Assembly (NCBI GenBank): GCA_903885595.1
Contig: CAISJJ010000013.1
Span: 1-60,911, forward strand
Length of the DNA: 60,911 bases
Direction: 5' to 3'
Origin: an uncultured Bacteroidales bacterium
Lineage (GTDB): Bacteria; Bacteroidota; Bacteroidia; Bacteroidales; FEN-979
A program made the position numbers and the translations under genes. This document shows, in pieces, positions 15,819-23,058 of this stretch (position 1 is its first letter; the number at the start of each line of letters is the position of its first letter). The notes under the pieces were generated by a model. That model did not search any database. It worked only from the letters and a program-made list of their open reading frames with translations, and was not told where the DNA came from.

Positions 15819-16931
15819 ATGAATATAAATACCCGTATCGACAACCAGTTTAAACTCCGTTTCATCGATCTGTGGCGATTGATCGGGAACTCGCCTATGA
15901 TCGCTATCAATTTCCTCTACAAGGGTGAAAAGAGAGTTATTTATGCTAAGTCGGAACACTATAATGTAACCGGGAGCATCAAGGACCGTATGGCATTATA
16001 CATCCTTGAACGGGCCTATGCCGAAAACCGTATTAAACCCGGTGATACCATTGTTGAAGCTACCAGCGGCAATACCGGTATTGCCTTTGCAGCCATAGGG
16101 AAGGCCCTTGGGCATAATGTTCGTATCATCATGCCCGATTGGATGAGCAAAGAGCGCGTTGACATCATTAAAAGTTTAGGGGCTAAAATAATCCCGGTTT
16201 CAAAAGAACAGGGTGGATTCCTTGGAAGTATACGGATTTCGGAAGAGATTGCTGCCAAAGAATCCAATATATTTCTGCCGCAGCAGTTTTCCAACGATGC
16301 CAATGCTGAGGCACATGAAAAAACTACCGGTCCCGAAATCTGGTATCAGCTTCGTTATCATGGCATAACACCGGATGCCTTTGTTGCCGGAGTTGGAACA
16401 GGGGGTACAGTTATGGGCGTTGGCCGATATCTGAAATTACTAAACCCATCCATTCAAATGCATCCACTTGAACCGGCTGAATCACCAACTATGTCAACAG
16501 GACACAAAGTTGGCTCTCATCGTATCCAGGGCATCAGTGATGAATTTATTCCCGCTATCGTAAAACTCGACCAACTTGACCGGATTGTTGCCGTTCATGA
16601 TGGTGATTCAATCATCCTCGCCCAGAAACTTGCCAGTCAGCTGGGTTTGGCCGTCGGTATTTCTTCCGGCGCTAATTTTCTAGGAGCCCTGCAGATTCAG
16701 AGTGAACTCGGCCACGATGCCTCAGTTGTAACTGTTTTCGCCGATTGCAATAAAAAGTACCTCAGTACTGACCTTATGCGTGAAGAACCACTCAGGGAGG
16801 ATTATGAATCCAACCACATTGAATTTACAGGATTCAAAGTCTTTAAGCGTGTTTGCGATACTTGCTGTGAAATGGGCAGATGTGACATCCGGCCCCTTGA
16901 TTTTCCCTGCAGGAAATCTCAACAATCATAA
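15819..16931 (+). CDS. Cysteine synthase / cystathionine beta-synthase family protein with Cys-rich tail
   Basis: A 370-residue fold-type II PLP enzyme. Schiff-base K55 sits in [10 protein letters not shown], the carboxylate loop is [10 protein letters not shown] and the phosphate loop is [10 protein letters not shown]. The core matches O-acetylserine sulfhydrylase / CBS (about 310 residues). A C-terminal extension carries C346, C349, C350, C355 and C364 ([10 protein letters not shown] then PLDFPC), not found in standard CysK. It may bind a metal or iron-sulfur cluster or act as a sulfur carrier. The enzyme would make cysteine from sulfide, feeding the upstream desulfurases. ATG 15819 lies downstream of the -7 box; an upstream TTG overlaps that promoter and is rejected. 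Confidence 0.88.
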   Translation: MNINTRIDNQFKLRFIDLWRLIGNSPMIAINFLYKGEKRVIYAKSEHYNVTGSIKDRMALYILERAYAENRIKPGDTIVEATSGNTGIAFAAIGKALGHNVRIIMPDWMSKERVDIIKSLGAKIIPVSKEQGGFLGSIRISEEIAAKESNIFLPQQFSNDANAEAHEKTTGPEIWYQLRYHGITPDAFVAGVGTGGTVMGVGRYLKLLNPSIQMHPLEPAESPTMSTGHKVGSHRIQGISDEFIPAIVKLDQLDRIVAVHDGDSIILAQKLASQLGLAVGISSGANFLGALQIQSELGHDASVVTVFADCNKKYLSTDLMREEPLREDYESNHIEFTGFKVFKRVCDTCCEMGRCDIRPLDFPCRKSQQS

Positions 16932-16969
16932 AACTTTGTTTTAAATCGCTTTAATATCACTTTTTTCAT

Positions 16970-16977
16970 TATTTTTG
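16970..16977 (+). promoter_or_regulatory. -7 box TATTTTTG before the DUF2892 gene
   Basis: An exact TAnnTTTG match 46 bp upstream of the ATG at 17023. Confidence 0.4.
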
Positions 16978-17022
16978 CCGGCAGTTTAACCATTGAATTA
17001 TTCAACCTAAAAATTGTCGACA

Positions 17023-17226
17023 ATGAAAAAAAATATGGGATTAATTGACAAGGTGATCAGGATACTGATTGCTGTCGTAGTGATTGCATTGTATTTTGCA
17101 AATGTTATATCCGGGGTTCTGGCTATTATTCTTTTAATTTTCGCCGGGATTTTCATCCTTACAAGCTTAATTGGATTCTGTCCGCTTTATCTCCCTTTTG
17201 GACTCAATACCGGGAAAAAAGAATAA
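17023..17226 (+). CDS. DUF2892 (YgaP-like) small membrane protein
   Basis: A 67-residue protein with two hydrophobic helices (about 13-31 and 33-52) and the conserved GFCPLYLPFGLNT end, typical of DUF2892. In other bacteria this domain is the membrane part of YgaP rhodanese and is often encoded near sulfur-handling genes. Its conserved cysteine (SLIGFCPLY) faces the end of helix 2. The function is not established; the location next to cysteine synthase supports a sulfur link. Confidence 0.85.
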   Translation: MKKNMGLIDKVIRILIAVVVIALYFANVISGVLAIILLIFAGIFILTSLIGFCPLYLPFGLNTGKKE

Positions 17227-17307
17227 TTTTTCATCCGACCGCAAGTTTTTCCTTTTTTGGTTGTCTATATGTTATAATCACTCATCAATAACAAAAATCC
17301 AAAAACC

Positions 17308-17718
17308 ATGAAAACTGCATCCAGAATTTTTTTAACGCTTGGCCTGGTTCTGTTCCTGGCAGGCGCAACTTTCTCACAAGCGGCTTCAATTGCCAGCACT
17401 GCCAAATCTGACACGAAACAAACCACTGCGGCACCGGGTAAATTCGTCGACACAAACAAGAATGGCGTTTGTGATAATCACGAAGCCAAAGGCGGCGGCA
17501 CCCAGGGTAAAAATTTCAAAGATAAAAACGGAGATGGGAAATGCGACAACGGCGGATCCAACGGAAAATGTACCGGAACCGGCTGCGGAAAAGGCCAGGG
17601 AAAAGGCAACTGCTGCGGTCAGGGCCAGGGTAACGGAAATGGCTGTGGTCAAGGTCATCAACCCAAGAATGGTTGTTCCGGCCAGGGTAGTGGTGCAACC
17701 ACTCAACCTAAAAAGTAA
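17308..17718 (+). CDS. Small secreted Cys/Gly/Gln-rich protein with two calcium-loop motifs
   Basis: A 136-residue protein with a signal peptide (MKTASRIFLTLGLVLFLAG...) cut near TFSQA. The mature part holds two EF-hand or dockerin-like loops, DTNKNGVCDNHE and DKNGDGKCDNGG, each with a cysteine inside the loop. It then has a low-complexity tail of Gly, Gln, Lys and Cys (CGKGQGKGNCCGQGQG) with about seven cysteines. It looks like a periplasmic or surface metal-binding protein. I do not recognise a family. A strong hairpin separates it from the ECF sigma gene downstream. Confidence 0.7.
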   Translation: MKTASRIFLTLGLVLFLAGATFSQAASIASTAKSDTKQTTAAPGKFVDTNKNGVCDNHEAKGGGTQGKNFKDKNGDGKCDNGGSNGKCTGTGCGKGQGKGNCCGQGQGNGNGCGQGHQPKNGCSGQGSGATTQPKK

Positions 17719-17734
17719 GTAACTGACACTACTG

Positions 17735-17772
17735 AAGTCAAAATATGCCTTTAGCATGGCATATTTTGACTT
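17735..17772. terminator. Strong hairpin between the Cys-rich protein gene and the ECF sigma gene
   Basis: A perfect 15-bp stem (AAGTCAAAATATGCC / GGCATATTTTGACTT) with an 8-nt loop, followed by TTATTG. It ends 20 bp before the sigma factor ATG. It is probably the terminator of the Cys-rich gene; it may also act as a partial barrier that lets some transcripts into the sigma operon. Confidence 0.75.
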
Positions 17773-17792
17773 TTATTGTTTGAAGTAACAGC

Positions 17793-18374
17793 ATGACCGA
17801 CCCCGAACTGATTGACGGAATTCTGCAGCGTGATCGCAATGCCTTTCAGTATCTGGTGTCCCATTATCAGAAACAGGTGATTAAAACGGCATTTTATTTC
17901 CTGGGGAACATGGAAGATGCTGAGGATTTATCACAGGAAATTTTTCTTGATATCATCCATTCAATGAAATCGTTTAAACAATCGTCCTCGCTATCAACTT
18001 GGATCTACCGGATCACCGTCAATAAATCGTTGAACCAGTTAAAAAAGCAACAAAGAAAGGGGATTGCAGTCAGGCTTGAATCATTCTTCAGGGTTCAGAC
18101 TGATAACAGTAAAAGTCATGATGCTGAACCTTATGTGACTGCTGCCGATTATGAAGAGAAGGAAAAACGGGAACTGCTGCATTCAGCTATCAACAGGTTA
18201 CCGGAAAATCAAAGAATTGCCTTTGTTCTGAACAAATTTGATGACCAATCGTACAAACAAATTTCAGAAATCATGAATATCGGACTTCCGGCAGTAGAGT
18301 CCCTGATTCACCGGGCGAAAATAAATCTGCAGAAACATTTAATTCCACAGTTTTCAGAATATCAAAAGACCTGA
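17793..18374 (+). CDS. ECF-type RNA polymerase sigma factor
   Basis: A 193-residue sigma-70 family protein with region 2 (about 10-75: AFQYLVSHYQKQVIKTAFYFLGNMEDAEDLSQEIFLDI is the typical core) and region 4 (about 125-180: RLPENQRIAFVLNKFDDQSYKQISEIMN then LPAVESLIHRAK). The linker of about 50 residues is usual. The anti-sigma gene follows after 2 bp, and a Spy-like sensor follows that, forming a three-gene envelope-stress cassette. Confidence 0.92.
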   Translation: MTDPELIDGILQRDRNAFQYLVSHYQKQVIKTAFYFLGNMEDAEDLSQEIFLDIIHSMKSFKQSSSLSTWIYRITVNKSLNQLKKQQRKGIAVRLESFFRVQTDNSKSHDAEPYVTAADYEEKEKRELLHSAINRLPENQRIAFVLNKFDDQSYKQISEIMNIGLPAVESLIHRAKINLQKHLIPQFSEYQKT

Positions 18375-18376
18375 CC

Positions 18377-18826
18377 ATGGATTGCAAACAAATTACCGAT
18401 AACCTCTTCGCATTTCATGAAGGTACCATCCCGCATGAACTTCACTATTCTATAGAGGAGCACCTTTCGTCATGTGCCTCCTGTGCAAAGCTGAATGCAG
18501 GTTTTAAAAAGTATTGTGACCTTATTGACATTGAAAAAGAAGCAGAGCCTAATCCTTTTGCCACCACGAGGATTCTGCAACATATCGAATCAGCATTTAA
18601 CCGCCCTGAATCCCGCAATACCCCTTTATGGCTGAAGATCATGCAACCGGTTGCAATTGCCTTTGCCCTCATGTCCGGAATTTTGATCGGATCCTACTCG
18701 GCTAAAACCAGAGATTCCTCTACCGGCCATGTAACTGCCAAAACAGAGCAAATTCAGTTCCTGAAATCAGATTTTTATATTACCGAATTCACCGATGAAG
18801 ACAGAATACTTGATCTAAATAATTAG
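18377..18826 (+). CDS. Anti-sigma factor with putative zinc-binding N-terminus
   Basis: A 149-residue membrane protein. The N-terminal segment HYSIEEHLSSCASC gives the H-x3-C-x2-C pattern of zinc-finger anti-sigma factors (zf-HC2/ZAS). One transmembrane helix lies at about 83-103 (WLKIMQPVAIAFALMSGILI), leaving a short periplasmic tail. It would hold the sigma factor encoded 2 bp upstream. Confidence 0.85.
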   Translation: MDCKQITDNLFAFHEGTIPHELHYSIEEHLSSCASCAKLNAGFKKYCDLIDIEKEAEPNPFATTRILQHIESAFNRPESRNTPLWLKIMQPVAIAFALMSGILIGSYSAKTRDSSTGHVTAKTEQIQFLKSDFYITEFTDEDRILDLNN

Positions 18827-18828
18827 CC

Positions 18829-19359
18829 ATGAACTTTTTTCAGAAATACCGCTATATAGTTTGGGTGTTGATCCTGCTGGTTGTTATCAATGTTGCAGCT
18901 TTGGTCAGTTTTTTTCTTTTCGAAAAAACCGGCTCATCCGAATCCTGCTGCCCTCCGCAGGAAAAACAAGTCCGTTCATTCAGCAATGAGCTGGGATTAT
19001 CAGCAGTGCAAACAGAAAAAGTTACCCTTATCAATCAAAATTATAAGGCTCAAGCAGAACCCATCGCTGCTGAGATAAAAAAAACCAGGGGCGCGATCCT
19101 GAATGAACTTGAACAAAATCAGCCCGATACCAGCCTGCTGAACAGATTGTCGGAAGAATTCTCTGTCTTGCAGAAGAATATTCAGAAAGAGAATATCAGG
19201 CAGTACCTGGAATTAAAAAAAGTTTGTAATGCGGATCAGATACAACGTTTGTCAGCGCTTTACCGTGATCTGTACGGTTGTCCGATGCAAGCTAATGCAA
19301 TGAAGCATAAACTTCGGCATGGACAAGGTAAATCCAAGGGGCAAGCAAGGTGTGAGTAA
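18829..19359 (+). CDS. Spy/CpxP/CnrX-like periplasmic metal-stress protein
   Basis: A 176-residue protein with one N-terminal membrane anchor (about 7-31) and a helical periplasmic domain. The segments ELGLSAVQTEKVTLINQNYKAQ and LNELEQNQPDTSLLNRLSEEF resemble the LTxxQ repeats of Spy and the heavy-metal sensor CnrX. Cysteines follow the anchor (ESCCPPQE) and occur near the C-terminus. It starts 2 bp after the anti-sigma gene, so it is probably the signal-sensing third component. Confidence 0.75.
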   Translation: MNFFQKYRYIVWVLILLVVINVAALVSFFLFEKTGSSESCCPPQEKQVRSFSNELGLSAVQTEKVTLINQNYKAQAEPIAAEIKKTRGAILNELEQNQPDTSLLNRLSEEFSVLQKNIQKENIRQYLELKKVCNADQIQRLSALYRDLYGCPMQANAMKHKLRHGQGKSKGQARCE

Positions 19360-19608
19360 TCAGGTTTTTTTCACCTTTTGCACCTTCTTTTCCTTTTTCT
19401 CTTTCTTGTTTTTACTCTTTTTACATGTGCAGCGGTCGTTGGTCAAAACCTTCAGCAGTTCTATCTCCTTTTCGTGAAGTTCGATGATATGATCCAGTTT
19501 CTTCTCAACCAGATTGGTATCCGGGAAGAATTGTTTATCACAGGTATTTGTTTCGATATCCTTTAAGACCTTGAGCATCTGTTCCAGGATAATTTCGCGT
19601 TCAGCCAT
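19360..19608 (-). CDS. Small charged helical protein of unknown function
   Basis: An 82-residue protein ending exactly next to the stop of the Spy-like gene, on the opposite strand. Residues 1-55 are predicted to form a helix or coiled coil (LEQMLKVLKDIE, LDHIIELHEKEIELLKVL). A short cysteine pair follows (RCTCKK), then a lysine-glutamate tail (KNKKEKKEKK). The minus strand shows a -7-like TACTTTGT about 20 bp before the ATG. No family is recognised; the coding call rests on length, start context and promoter. Confidence 0.55.
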   Translation of the reverse strand: MAEREIILEQMLKVLKDIETNTCDKQFFPDTNLVEKKLDHIIELHEKEIELLKVLTNDRCTCKKSKNKKEKKEKKVQKVKKT

Positions 19609-19680
19609 AATATTTTTATTTATTCAAATGTACAAAGTAAAATCCGGAATACGTACATAATGAAGAATTTTTTTTATCCC

Positions 19681-19688
19681 TACCTTTG
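19681..19688 (+). promoter_or_regulatory. -7 box TACCTTTG before tatC
   Basis: An exact TAnnTTTG match 16 bp upstream of the tatC ATG, so the 5' untranslated leader would be only about 10 nt. Confidence 0.5.
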
Positions 19689-19703
19689 CCTTTCTAAAAC
19701 TGT

Positions 19704-20540
19704 ATGATGAAAGAATCACTATCCACAGGATCGGACGAACAAAAGGAGATGACTTTTTGGGAGCATCTTGACGAATTACGCGGGACACTATGGAGGGTGC
19801 TTATTGCCATCGTGGTCACCTCAGTTGCTGCTTTTGCATTCAAGGATGTGTTATTCGACGACATCATCCTTGCCCCAAAGTCAAAAACATTCATCACTTA
19901 TCAGGTTTTTTGCAAACTTGGCGAATGGCTTTCCCTGCCTTCGCTATGTATTGATCCATCACAATTTCAACTGATTAACATAAATCTGGCCGGACAATTT
20001 ACTTCTCATATGAATATTTCTCTCGTTGCCGGGTTGATTCTTGCAATCCCTTATGTGCTATGGGAATTGTGGAGATTCATTAAACCAGGTTTGAATGAGA
20101 AAGAGATCAGGAGTTCAAGGGGGGCCGTTACTGTCATTTCATTATTATTCATCATGGGTGTTTTGTTCAGTTACTTTATTGTTGCCCCGCTGATGATAAA
20201 CTTCCTGGGTGGTTACACTGTGAGTTCAGCTGTTTCCAATCAAATTGCACTAACCTCTTATGTAAGTTCAATCACGCTGATGACTTTGTTGATGGGAATA
20301 TTATTTGAGTTACCTGTCCTGGTTCTGTTCCTGACCAAGATAGGGATTATTACTCCGAAATATCTTCGTAAATACAGGAAACACACCATGATCGGTATTC
20401 TCATCGTTGCGGGTATCATTACTCCCAGCCCTGACATATTCAGCCAGATGGTAGTTGCAATTCCGTTGTATGCCCTGTTTGAACTGAGTCTTGCCATATC
20501 AGGCCGGATGTACCGGAAAAAACAGGAGCTGGCAGGTTGA
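19704..20540 (+). CDS. tatC: Twin-arginine translocase subunit TatC
   Basis: A 278-residue polytopic protein that recognises twin-arginine signal peptides and recruits TatA. It opens with MTFWEHLDELRGTLWRVLIA, the conserved TatC N-terminus (E and R contact the signal peptide). Six membrane helices, YVLWELWRFIKPGLNEKE in the first periplasmic/cytoplasmic transition, FELPVLVLFL and the ITPSPDIFSQ end motif are present. The first two codons are both ATG; 19707 is an alternative start. Confidence 0.95.
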   Translation: MMKESLSTGSDEQKEMTFWEHLDELRGTLWRVLIAIVVTSVAAFAFKDVLFDDIILAPKSKTFITYQVFCKLGEWLSLPSLCIDPSQFQLININLAGQFTSHMNISLVAGLILAIPYVLWELWRFIKPGLNEKEIRSSRGAVTVISLLFIMGVLFSYFIVAPLMINFLGGYTVSSAVSNQIALTSYVSSITLMTLLMGILFELPVLVLFLTKIGIITPKYLRKYRKHTMIGILIVAGIITPSPDIFSQMVVAIPLYALFELSLAISGRMYRKKQELAG

Positions 20541-20615
20541 TTCAGGAACAAGGCTCTTTGTAACCTTTTCATTTTCCCGCCGTCTAAACCGCATAATCAA
20601 CAAATCAAAACTACA

Positions 20616-21119
20616 ATGGAACCAAAACGTCTATATCGCAGCATTACTGACCGAAAATTCGCCGGGGTTGCCGGTGGTCTTGCAGAATACTTTGTCATGG
20701 ACTCAATGCTCATCCGTCTGGCTTTTGTCATACTGACATTGGCTGGAGGAGGAGGCGTCCTCATTTACCTTATTTTTTGGATCGTAACCCCTGAAAATCC
20801 TGTTCGGGTATCCCCTACCATGAATCAACCCTGTCAGAATGCGCAACAAACAACCTTCGACAGCTCCGGCAATACTGCTGAGCCTCTGAAATCTGAAACA
20901 ACCTCCTCAACATCACCATCGCACCCACAAACCAAAGAACGGAAAGGAAGTTTGATCGGCGGCCTGGTACTCATTACGCTTGGAGCCCTTTTTCTGGCAG
21001 ATGAGCTCATACCGCAAATCAATTTCGGAGATCTCTGGCCTGTTATCCTTATCGTGATCGGGGTCGGATTGCTGATCAATGCTGTAACAAAAAGAAACCG
21101 GAACACTAACCAACACTAA
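20616..21119 (+). CDS. PspC-domain membrane protein with LiaF-like second domain
   Basis: A 167-residue protein with an N-terminal PspC domain (about 1-62: KRLYRSITDRKFAGVAGGLAEYF then a membrane helix ending IFWIVTPENP). A polar Ser/Thr/Gln-rich linker follows. The C-terminus has two helices (GSLIGGLVLITLGALFLADELIP and LWPVILIVIGVGLLI), the DUF5668 / LiaI-LiaF-like pattern. Such proteins take part in envelope-stress sensing. The next gene carries the same helix pair and starts 12 bp downstream. Confidence 0.85.
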   Translation: MEPKRLYRSITDRKFAGVAGGLAEYFVMDSMLIRLAFVILTLAGGGGVLIYLIFWIVTPENPVRVSPTMNQPCQNAQQTTFDSSGNTAEPLKSETTSSTSPSHPQTKERKGSLIGGLVLITLGALFLADELIPQINFGDLWPVILIVIGVGLLINAVTKRNRNTNQH

Positions 21120-21131
21120 AATCCTGCACCA

Positions 21132-22070
21132 ATGAAATATCGTCATGTTTTTTGGGCTTTTATCCTGATTGCAATCGGGATACTGTTTATGCTGAACAAT
21201 TTTGGGGTGCTTGAATTCGGTTTTCGCACCCTCTGGAGCCTGTGGCCGCTGATCCTGATCCTTTGGGGGATTTCTATCCTGCCCATTAAGGATGGGTTTA
21301 AAATAGCTGCACTTGCAGGTGTCCTTGCACTCACTGTGATCTTTTATAACAGGATCTCCGAGCGATCCTCATGGTTCCATTTTCATAACTTCCGGGGTTG
21401 GTCTGACCAGGATTGGGAAGATGATGAGGATTCATCAACGACCTACAACTATCAGCCGCAAAACCTGAGTGTTCCTTTCGATTCCCTCACAGGCAGAGGA
21501 ACGCTGCGGCTTGATGCTGCGGCCGGTAATTTTAACCTTCAAGGGGTCACCTCCGATTTCCTTTCATTTAATAAAACCGGAGACATTGGGAATTATTCAC
21601 TTACGACTACTAATGAAGGCAATTTGAAGAGAATCAACCTGTCTCTCGAAAAATCGGGAATCCGCCATTCTGTAAATGAAAATAAGGTTGACATAAAACT
21701 CAGTGAAAAACCATCATGGAACCTGGACTTTGATATTGGAGCCGCAGAGATTCTTATGGATCTCAGAGACTATAAAATTGATACCACAACCATTGATGCG
21801 GGTGCATCTTCAATCGACATCAAAATCGGGAATAAAAACCCGCTTACGGTGATGACATTCAATGCCGGGGCGTCATCTATCAGGGTTGAGATACCAAAGG
21901 AGTCGGGATGCCAGATTAAATCCGAATCATTTATGATCAGCAAGGAATTTGATGGTTTCACAAAAAAAGGAGATGGAATTTACCAGACAGACAACTATAA
22001 TAGTGGAAAGAATAAAATCATGCTGACAATCAAGACGGCAATTTCAAAGATTGAAATTGTTCGTTATTAA
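21132..22070 (+). CDS. LiaF-like membrane protein with toast-rack adhesin-like domain
   Basis: A 312-residue protein. Residues 1-75 form about three membrane helices (AFILIAIGILFMLNNFGVLE and LWPLILILWGI, the LiaI/LiaF-like pattern). After an acidic linker, residues 110-312 form repeated beta-rungs (GAAEILMDLRDYKIDTTTIDAGASSIDIKIG) of the DUF2154/DUF4097 toast-rack type. It forms a pair with the PspC gene and probably works in cell-envelope stress response. It is convergent with the hydrolase gene, 6 bp apart. Confidence 0.8.
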   Translation: MKYRHVFWAFILIAIGILFMLNNFGVLEFGFRTLWSLWPLILILWGISILPIKDGFKIAALAGVLALTVIFYNRISERSSWFHFHNFRGWSDQDWEDDEDSSTTYNYQPQNLSVPFDSLTGRGTLRLDAAAGNFNLQGVTSDFLSFNKTGDIGNYSLTTTNEGNLKRINLSLEKSGIRHSVNENKVDIKLSEKPSWNLDFDIGAAEILMDLRDYKIDTTTIDAGASSIDIKIGNKNPLTVMTFNAGASSIRVEIPKESGCQIKSESFMISKEFDGFTKKGDGIYQTDNYNSGKNKIMLTIKTAISKIEIVRY

Positions 22071-22076
22071 CAACCC

Positions 22077-22847
22077 TCAATGATCTAAAAAAGTCTTCAC
22101 CAATTCGAAAAATTCCCCGGGAGCATCGGCGTGAACCCAGTGTGTAGCATTCGCAATGGTTTTCACTTCGGCCCCGGGGAATTTCATTTTCAAGTCTGGG
22201 ATATCACTGTCCAGGATATAATCAGACATCGCCCCCCTTATAAACAAAGCAGGTCCCTCCCAATTTCCGGAGATGTCAACGCCTTCAAAAACCGATAACA
22301 GGTTATCATTGATCGATCTCAGGTTCAATCGCCAATCGAGGGTGTGGCGATCGCGCCAGTAAACATTTTTCATCAGGAATTGCCGGAGTTTTACACTACC
22401 AACATGGGGTTGAAGTTGTTTTTCAATATCGCTTCTTGAGGTCGCTCTGGTGAAATCAACAGCCATCATTGCATTGAGCAACTGCTGGTGCTGCCGGTTA
22501 GGCGGTGACTTTCGCAGTGAAATATCCGCAACAACCAATTTCCTGACCATCATGGGATTATGCAGCGCAAAAAACATAGCAGTTTTTCCACCCAGCGAAT
22601 GTCCGAGCAGGTACACATCTGTTAGCCCAAATTCCTCTGCCATTTCAGCAATGTCAGTCTCAAGCGACTGAAAATCAAACACATTACTGTGTGGGGATTG
22701 ACCATGATTACGCAAATCGGGAATCAACACCCTGTAATGTTCACTTAACTGGCGTCCAAATGTGACCCAATTGTCGGAAAGGCCAAATAATCCATGTAAT
22801 ATGATGACCGGCTGACCGGTTCCGAACTGACGGCAAAACAACTTCAT
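22077..22847 (-). CDS. Alpha/beta-fold hydrolase (YbfF-like esterase)
   Basis: A 256-residue alpha/beta hydrolase. The oxyanion strand VIILHGLFGLSDNW, LIPDLRNHGQSPHS, the nucleophile elbow GHSLGGKTAMFFAL (Ser) and the terminal ATHWVHADAPGEF (His) are visible; this set matches the YbfF esterase group. The substrate is unknown. The ATG at 22847 was chosen; an upstream GTG (22868) would add seven residues. It is divergent from kamA with about 210 bp between. Confidence 0.85.
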   Translation of the reverse strand: MKLFCRQFGTGQPVIILHGLFGLSDNWVTFGRQLSEHYRVLIPDLRNHGQSPHSNVFDFQSLETDIAEMAEEFGLTDVYLLGHSLGGKTAMFFALHNPMMVRKLVVADISLRKSPPNRQHQQLLNAMMAVDFTRATSRSDIEKQLQPHVGSVKLRQFLMKNVYWRDRHTLDWRLNLRSINDNLLSVFEGVDISGNWEGPALFIRGAMSDYILDSDIPDLKMKFPGAEVKTIANATHWVHADAPGEFFELVKTFLDH

Positions 22848-22978
22848 GCAGCAGTGGTTTATTAACACAATTTTGTTGAAAAATAATCATTTTTATTAGT
22901 CAAAAATACATAAAAATGTCACCTATTTGCATCTGAATTTTCATAGTAAAAAATGACTTCTGTTTCAAAACACAACAA

Positions 22979-23009
22979 ATTGAATTTCAACATGTCAAAC
23001 ATCTATTTG
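22979..23009 (+). promoter_or_regulatory. Predicted kamA promoter (ATTG-N19-TCTATTTG)
   Basis: The -33 element ATTG (22979-22982) and -7 element TCTATTTG (23002-23009) are separated by 19 bp, the preferred spacing of Bacteroidota primary-sigma promoters. Each box has one mismatch. The kamA ATG lies 49 bp downstream. Confidence 0.45.
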
Positions 23010-23012
23010 ACA
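22993..23012. promoter_or_regulatory. Perfect operator-like palindrome TGTCAAA-N6-TTTGACA
   Basis: A 7-6-7 inverted repeat covering the spacer and -7 box of the predicted kamA promoter. The placement suits a repressor that blocks RNA polymerase. No regulator gene is adjacent. Confidence 0.5.
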
Positions 23013-23058
23013 GGCAGAGGCCATCATTAATTTAACATCCAAACCGGAAAAAAATAAA

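Noticed and set aside
17339-17757. Overlapping frames on both strands of the Cys-rich secreted protein gene
   Set aside because: Only the frame from 17308 gives a signal peptide and ordered calcium loops; the others arise from the GC-rich repetitive sequence.
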